A program made the translations under genes and the position numbers. Below, in pieces: positions 59,270 to 64,000 of a stretch of DNA of 64,000 nt. The stretch is from Moraxella catarrhalis (GTDB taxonomy: Bacteria; Pseudomonadota; Gammaproteobacteria; Pseudomonadales; Moraxellaceae). The notes under the pieces were generated by a model. It did no database searches, was not told the origin of the DNA, and worked only from the letters and a program-made list of their open reading frames with translations. Each line of letters opens with the position of its first letter. Within the stretch, counting starts at the first letter, position 1. The stretch is from positions 248,001 through 312,000 of the forward strand of contig NZ_LXHE01000002.1 in assembly GCF_001656295.1 (NCBI RefSeq), given 5' to 3'.

Positions 59270-60760
59270 GTGAGTGATTCAAATCCAGTCACCGATGATA
59301 ATATTTTAAACAAATCATACCGTGAACTGCATCGTCCTAGCTCAAGTTTTGAGACGCGTGATGATTATCTAAAACACGAATTACAAATCATGAAACCGCG
59401 TCGCTGGCGTGCAAACCTACCTTTTCGTGATTACCGCTTTGAATTAGAAGACACCATCCCTGCGATGGCAGGTACCATCGGTAAGATTGTGATGGTGGGT
59501 GCGATGGCGGCTGCATTTGCTGCGCCGTTGGGGCTTGGCGAGGCATTTGTTTTAGAAAACGTGCGTTATGAGATGTTGATTGCGGCGGTATTTGTGCTGC
59601 TGTTGTCGGGTTTTTTATTGCCGACAGCGAATTTGGCTGGAACACATGGACCCTTGATTCCGCTGATTCCACTGGTGGTGGCAGCAGGTGGTCATCCATT
59701 GGCTTTTGGTCTTTTGATTGGTGTATTTGGGATATTACTTGGGTTATTTAAGGGTGGCTCATTGCTTGCTAAGCTGACCAGTAACGGTGTGGCTGGGGGG
59801 CTTTTGCTGTATTTGGGCTTTGTGGGATTGATCGCTCAAGTCAAAAACATGATGGCGTGGTCTGAGTCGATTGGACTGCCGCATTTGGCATTTATCATCA
59901 TCATTGCAACGATTGTCATGTACGCACTCCTTGAAAATTATCAAAAAAGATGGCTGGCTGTGCCAATTGGCTGTGCTTTAGCGGGTGTGATCGCCTTTGC
60001 ATTTGGTGCACCGTTTGAGTTTAAGACTGAGCCTGGATTGCCGCCGCTAAACCCAATGTATTGGTGGGGCGAGACAACGGGCTGGACGATGGGATTGCCA
60101 GACTTAAAAGCGTTCATCGTGGTGTTCCCTTTTGCGGTGCTTGCTGTTGCGATGTGGTCGCCTGACTTTTTGGGTCATCAAGTATTTCAAAAAATCAGCT
60201 ATCCACCGAATACTGAGCGCACGCACATGAATATCGACGATACCATGATCAGCGCCGCCACTCGTCAAGCAGCAGGCTCGATCCTAGGTGGTGCAAACTT
60301 TGCGTCATCATGGGGGACTTATATTGTACCTGCGGCGATCGCTAAGCGTCCGATTCCTGCTGGCGCTGTATTGACCGCAGTTTTTTGTATCGTTGCGAGT
60401 ATTTGGGGTTATCCGATGGATTTGGCAATTTGGCAGCCTGTGTTGTCAGTTGCACTGATTGTTGCGGTGTTTGTGCCGCTACTTGAAGCAGGCATGGAGA
60501 TGACGCGTAAGGGTAAGACCACGCAGTCGGCGGCGATTGTTGTCTTTGCGTCTGCACTGGTGAATCCAGTCTTTGGCTGGTCATTGACAATGATGCTGGA
60601 TAATTTGGGTTTGATCGGGGACAAGCAGCGCAGCGTCGAGCTTGGTTTATCAGGTCGTGTGGTCATCCCATTGGTAGGATTTATCGTGCTTTGTTCTGTC
60701 ATGGCTGCCGTTGGTATGTTCCCAGGCATACCTGCGTTATTACCGCAGTTTAGACTCTGA
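59270..60760 (+). CDS. DUF3360 family permease
   Basis: A 496-aa integral membrane protein with about 12-13 hydrophobic segments after a polar 60-residue N-terminus. The segments LPFRDYRFELEDTIPAMAGTIGKIV, LAGTHGPLIPLIPLV and GGANFASSWGTYIVPAA point to DUF3360, a branch of the SulP/uracil-permease-like superfamily. The substrate is unknown. The start codon is GTG, supported by AAGGAG nine bases upstream. It has its own promoter and terminator. Confidence 0.8.
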   Translation: MSDSNPVTDDNILNKSYRELHRPSSSFETRDDYLKHELQIMKPRRWRANLPFRDYRFELEDTIPAMAGTIGKIVMVGAMAAAFAAPLGLGEAFVLENVRYEMLIAAVFVLLLSGFLLPTANLAGTHGPLIPLIPLVVAAGGHPLAFGLLIGVFGILLGLFKGGSLLAKLTSNGVAGGLLLYLGFVGLIAQVKNMMAWSESIGLPHLAFIIIIATIVMYALLENYQKRWLAVPIGCALAGVIAFAFGAPFEFKTEPGLPPLNPMYWWGETTGWTMGLPDLKAFIVVFPFAVLAVAMWSPDFLGHQVFQKISYPPNTERTHMNIDDTMISAATRQAAGSILGGANFASSWGTYIVPAAIAKRPIPAGAVLTAVFCIVASIWGYPMDLAIWQPVLSVALIVAVFVPLLEAGMEMTRKGKTTQSAAIVVFASALVNPVFGWSLTMMLDNLGLIGDKQRSVELGLSGRVVIPLVGFIVLCSVMAAVGMFPGIPALLPQFRL

Positions 60761-60777
60761 GTTTTGACTGGTTCCAT

Positions 60778-60810
60778 AAATCGCTCCACTGATTGGGGGC
60801 GATTTTTTTT
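60778..60810 (+). terminator. Terminator after the DUF3360 gene
   Basis: AAATCGCTCC pairs with the GGGGGCGATTT arm (one imperfect position) across a short loop, followed by eight T. Confidence 0.8.
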
Positions 60811-60914
60811 ATGACTCATAAAGATGGTGTATAGCCCCAGTCATTGCAAAATGAAGGCAATTATGCTAAATTGTGCGATTTAACTCTTTAATAATCAAAG
60901 CCTTGGAGATTTTC

Positions 60915-61082
60915 ATGAAACAAAGCGAGCAGACGACTTTTAATATGCGCGTAGACAAGCATTTGGTCGAGCAGTTCAAGCAAGCGGCGCGAGATAATAA
61001 TCGTACTGCAAGTCAGCTACTGCGCGATTGCATGATTGAATATGTTAAAAAAAATCGCCAAGCGGATATGTTTAAGCGTTAA
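60915..61082 (+). CDS. Small ribbon-helix-helix protein
   Basis: A 55-aa protein with the RHH pattern: a beta-strand TTFNMRVDKHLVEQFKQAARDNNRTASQLLRDCMIEYV. Such proteins are DNA-binding antitoxins (RelB/DinJ type) or small regulators. The ATG at 60915 is preferred because GGAGA lies seven bases upstream; a longer frame starting at 60873 has no such site. No toxin gene is adjacent: the next gene, 27 bp downstream, is a nitroreductase. Confidence 0.75.
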   Translation: MKQSEQTTFNMRVDKHLVEQFKQAARDNNRTASQLLRDCMIEYVKKNRQADMFKR

Positions 61083-61109
61083 TTTTACTCACAACTCAAT
61101 GGGTGATAT

Positions 61110-61832
61110 ATGGATTTTAAAGCCGTTATTGATCATCGCCGTGCGGTGCGAGATTATGATTCAAATCGGGTGCTAGACCCAGTATTGGTGGTCGATTGCC
61201 TAAAGCTTGCGCAGCTGTCGCCCAGTAGCTCAAATATGCAGCTATACGAATTTTATCACATTACCGATGTCGATATGCTCAAAAAGCTTGCCAAAGCTTG
61301 CCTGTCACAGCAAGCGGCTGCCAGTGCATCACAAATGGTTGTTTTTGTGACGCGCCAAGATAAATATGCCCAAAGAGCCAAATCGGTACTGTCTTTTGAG
61401 CGAAATAATATCAAGACCTATAGTCCGCCTGAGCGTCAAGCATCGCGCATTAAACGCATGGAGAAATATTATGGCGTGCTGATGCCAACGATTTATCGCA
61501 CGACATTTGGCGTGTCAAGTTTGCGCAGCGCAGCATTTTTAGCCATCCAAAAATTCAAGCCTGTATATGACCGTGTCTCTGCTACCGATGTGCGGATCAT
61601 GGTGCATAAAAGCTGTGCCTTGGCTGCCCAAACTTTCATGCTTGCCATGAGTGCAGCAGGGGCTGATACTTGTCCGATGGAAGGCTTTGACAGTAAAATG
61701 GTTAACAGTTTACTCAATTTACCCGAAGATGCCGAAGTTAATATGATCATCTCATGTGGCTACCGCACCGAAAAAGGGGTTTGGGGTGAGCGTTTTCGTG
61801 TGCCTTTTGAGGAAGTTTATCGGCAGATTTAA
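61110..61832 (+). CDS. Nitroreductase family protein
   Basis: A 240-aa FMN-dependent oxidoreductase of the nitroreductase fold. The N-terminus VIDHRRAVRDYDSNRVLDP is the phosphate/FMN binding signature, followed by LAQLSPSSSNMQLYEFYHI. The middle AAQTFMLAMSAAGADTCPMEGF and the end MIISCGYRTEKG are also typical. The substrate is unknown. It follows the RHH protein by 27 bp and may share its transcript. Confidence 0.87.
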   Translation: MDFKAVIDHRRAVRDYDSNRVLDPVLVVDCLKLAQLSPSSSNMQLYEFYHITDVDMLKKLAKACLSQQAAASASQMVVFVTRQDKYAQRAKSVLSFERNNIKTYSPPERQASRIKRMEKYYGVLMPTIYRTTFGVSSLRSAAFLAIQKFKPVYDRVSATDVRIMVHKSCALAAQTFMLAMSAAGADTCPMEGFDSKMVNSLLNLPEDAEVNMIISCGYRTEKGVWGERFRVPFEEVYRQI

Positions 61833-61841
61833 CCAAATAAA

Positions 61842-61871
61842 AACCTTTTGCTTTGCAGAAGGTTTTTTATT
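61842..61871 (+). terminator. Terminator after the nitroreductase gene
   Basis: AACCTTTTGC pairs with GCAGAAGGTT (one mismatch), followed by a T-run. Confidence 0.75.
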
Positions 61872-62033
61872 TTAAATATCTTTAATTACGCTACTTTTTT
61901 ATTAATTAATCATTAATCAAACTTAGCGACAAGTCAATGTCATCTGATTATAAATTTATAAAATGATACAAAATATTTGTATGTTTATTATTGATGAAAT
62001 ACAATGAGTTTAAATTCCATATAAATTATTGTT

Positions 62034-63164
62034 ATGATCTCTCATCAAGCACTCAAAAATGGCATTGAAGCAGCATTCATGCTTGCTGTCGTGATGAGCT
62101 TTGGGCGTTTTGCTTATACCGCTTTATATCCGTATATGGTGAGTGAGCGAATTTTAAGCATTGAGCAGGGCAGCTTGGCAGCTTCGGCAAATTATGTGGG
62201 TTATTTGATCGGGGCTTTGATGGCGGTACGGATTAAGCCGTCCAAAGCACACCAAATGGCATTCGTTGCATTGCTTGGCACAGTGATTGGCTTGGCAGCT
62301 TTATATTTTGTGCAGTCAAGCTTTGGTATTATTTTTGTGCGTCTGTTGGCTGGTGTGCTCAGCGCGCTGGGGATCGTATCAACTTCGATGTGGCTTTTGG
62401 GGCAGCGTCATCTGCCGCAAGCCGCGCCCATGATGTACGCTGGTGTGGGCTTGGGCATTGCGCTATCGGCAGAAAGCGTGGTTTGGGCGGTCGGTCAAGG
62501 ATGGCACTCACCGATGATGTGGCTGGTGCTGGGCGCAGTGGCAGTTTTGGTGATGATAAGCGTCTTACATGGGCTATTTTTTGACAGACGCTTTGGGCAG
62601 GGAGATCAAGCCGCAGCCCGGCAGCCAGATACGCGCATTGGCGCCAATGCCTTGATTGGGGTGTATGGATTGGCAGGATTTGGTTATATCATCACAGCCA
62701 CTTACCTGCCACTGCTGGTCCAAATGGCGCTGCCTAAGGCTAATATTGGTCATATTTGGGCGGCATTTGGCTTGAGTGTGATCCCGTCTTGTTTTATTTG
62801 GTATCGATTGCGTCAGCGGTTTGGTAGTCGCACAAGTCTGACTTTGAATATGGCGATGCAAGCGCTGGGCGTGATACTGCCTTTAATTTTGCCTAATACT
62901 TGGGGATATCTGCTAAGCGCTGTGCTTGTTGGAGGTGGGTTTATGGGTACGGTCACTTTGGTGATGCCGATCGCACAGCAGCTGGCTAAGGACAGCGGTA
63001 AAAATCTCATCGCCATTGTGACGGTCTCATACAGCGCAGGACAGATCATCGGTCCGCTAATTTCAGCAAAGCTTTATCAGTGGACACATGATTTTCAAGC
63101 TTCGCTGGTCTTAGCAGCCTGTGCGCTGAGCCTGGGTGCGCTCATTGCTTGGAAAAAAGGTTAG
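62034..63164 (+). CDS. YbfB/YjiJ family MFS transporter
   Basis: A 376-aa major facilitator protein with about 12 hydrophobic segments. The N-terminal AFMLAVVMSFGRFAYTALYPYMVSE and SLAASANYVGYLIGALMA match the YbfB/YjiJ family, whose substrates are unknown. There is no strong Shine-Dalgarno. A poorly conserved AT-rich region of 200 bp lies upstream. Confidence 0.82.
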   Translation: MISHQALKNGIEAAFMLAVVMSFGRFAYTALYPYMVSERILSIEQGSLAASANYVGYLIGALMAVRIKPSKAHQMAFVALLGTVIGLAALYFVQSSFGIIFVRLLAGVLSALGIVSTSMWLLGQRHLPQAAPMMYAGVGLGIALSAESVVWAVGQGWHSPMMWLVLGAVAVLVMISVLHGLFFDRRFGQGDQAAARQPDTRIGANALIGVYGLAGFGYIITATYLPLLVQMALPKANIGHIWAAFGLSVIPSCFIWYRLRQRFGSRTSLTLNMAMQALGVILPLILPNTWGYLLSAVLVGGGFMGTVTLVMPIAQQLAKDSGKNLIAIVTVSYSAGQIIGPLISAKLYQWTHDFQASLVLAACALSLGALIAWKKG

Positions 63165-63238
63165 TTGCAGGATTTTAAATGCGTTAAATTCTTAAACAAA
63201 AACTTTATTCTTGAACAACGTCAACACAGGAGGGCGAT

Positions 63239-63448
63239 ATGCCGTATGTCAATGTCAAAGTCACAGGGGGCAGCGAAGCGCCCACTACTGAGCAAAAGCA
63301 GCAGATCATCGAAGGCGTGACCGAACTGCTTGCGCGCGTTTTGAATAAAAATCCTGCCACAACTGTCGTCGTCATCGATGAAGTTGATATGGATAACTAT
63401 GGTTTGGGCGGCAAGACCATTACCGAAGTGCGTAAGCTTGCCAAATAA
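63239..63448 (+). CDS. 4-oxalocrotonate tautomerase family protein
   Basis: A 69-aa protein of the tautomerase superfamily. The catalytic proline follows the initiator methionine (MPYVNVKVTGG), and EQKQQIIEGVTELLARVLNKNPATTVVVIDEV is typical. The AGGAGG ribosome binding site is strong. The natural substrate is unknown; many such proteins occur outside any catabolic operon, as here. Confidence 0.87.
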   Translation: MPYVNVKVTGGSEAPTTEQKQQIIEGVTELLARVLNKNPATTVVVIDEVDMDNYGLGGKTITEVRKLAK

Positions 63449-63494
63449 GGTTAGATGATTGAGGCGTCAATGCGCCAGCTACTGTATTGGTGCC

Positions 63495-64000
63495 TCATTG
63501 CCACGCTTCTTTGATCCAGTCGCTAGGCAGCACATGCCGATACCATTTACCGCCACCACCCGTGATGGCATCAGGTGGGTTAATTTCCCCATGGAAGATC
63601 ACAATTTTGGCATTGGCAGGTTTTTTAGGCGGTACAAAATATGCCATAGGAATCTTTTGTAGACAGTGGTATTTAAAGCTTACGCACCAAGATGGATCCC
63701 AATATTCCAAATGGTGATGCTCTCTCAGATAATTTGACAAAAATGCCTGTTCATGGCGAACCTCTTTACGGATTTTCTCAAAATTTTGCTCAAAATATTC
63801 CAATAAATGCGGATAAGTATGATACCCAACCTTGAAGCGATATACTGAACTGTTGCCCACCATTCGCCATGGTTTCTTCCAATCACGAATAATCATCACA
63901 CTGTCATCATGTTGGGCTTTATGAGTAAAAAAAGCATCAATATTATCAATGATAACAATATCAATATCCAAAAACAGTGCCGTACCTTTTAGCCCATATA
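63495..64000 (-). CDS. Probable glycosyltransferase, 5' end beyond the window
   Basis: The frame stays open to the window edge, so this is the C-terminal part of a longer minus-strand gene. The visible start GTALFLDIDIVIIDNIDAFF contains a DxD motif (DID) as in nucleotide-sugar dependent glycosyltransferases. Later segments are MIIRDWKKPWRMVGNSSVYRF and PANAKIVIFHGEINPPDAI, and the protein ends WIKEAWQ. A similar layout is seen in surface glycan transferases. The exact family and acceptor cannot be judged without the N-terminus. Confidence 0.6.
   Translation of the reverse strand, partial: YGLKGTALFLDIDIVIIDNIDAFFTHKAQHDDSVMIIRDWKKPWRMVGNSSVYRFKVGYHTYPHLLEYFEQNFEKIRKEVRHEQAFLSNYLREHHHLEYWDPSWCVSFKYHCLQKIPMAYFVPPKKPANAKIVIFHGEINPPDAITGGGGKWYRHVLPSDWIKEAWQ

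Overview
This window looks like a Moraxella chromosome, most likely Moraxella catarrhalis or a very close relative. The best evidence is a trimeric autotransporter at 52117-55998. It has the UspA1 extended signal peptide, the UspA1/UspA2 stalk motif NNINNIYELAQQQDQH, a UspA1-type membrane anchor and a poly(G) tract just upstream of its start. Moderate GC, compact convergent terminators and several decayed genes also fit a host-restricted Moraxella. The species call rests on recognition from memory, not on a search.

Layout. 1-5.9 kb: the 3' part of a DUF445 membrane protein and the cytochrome c maturation genes ccmF-ccmG-ccmH-ccmI. 6.1-11.5 kb: adk, a large lipoprotein alpha/beta hydrolase, a periplasmic TPR protein and an LplT-like MFS transporter. 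11.5-19.5 kb: tamA and tamB. 19.8-22.8 kb: a 55-codon hemP behind a Fur-box-like site, a Nudix/ThiE-like fusion and a long-form GAPDH. 22.9-27.2 kb is the clearest accessory island. It holds a wrecked IS5-type transposase, a DUF2075 (Schlafen group 3-like) helicase with an N-terminal nuclease-like fold, and a convergent DUF3427-DUF3883 nuclease-like protein. Direct repeats derived from the 3' end of the transposase bracket the pair. 27.2-38.3 kb returns to core genes: an acetyltransferase, obgE, proB, hemE, metY, argC, a DegS/AlgW-like protease and a thiXYZ-type ABC importer. 38.4-43.2 kb: rlpA, an M15-like lipoprotein, a possible HolD, a broken membrane protein and serC.

43.2-49.3 kb carries a yejABEF-type peptide importer in advanced decay. 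yejA has two nonsense codons and a frameshift, yejB and yejE carry frameshifts, stops and deletions, and yejF is half size. Intact gloB and mntP lie between yejA and yejB. 49.3-56.0 kb: an Lrp-family regulator, leuA and uspA1. 56.1-64.0 kb: a split ThrE-type exporter (yjjB/yjjP), argD, yacG, a DUF3360 permease, an orphan ribbon-helix-helix protein, a nitroreductase, a YbfB-type MFS transporter, a 4-oxalocrotonate tautomerase-like protein and the 3' part of a probable glycosyltransferase.

The best candidate for an undescribed system is the IS-bracketed DUF2075 plus DUF3427-DUF3883 pair. Its domain content (an ATPase/helicase and two PD-(D/E)xK-like domains) and its setting suggest anti-phage or anti-plasmid defence, but this is inference. 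No tRNA, rRNA or CRISPR array was seen.
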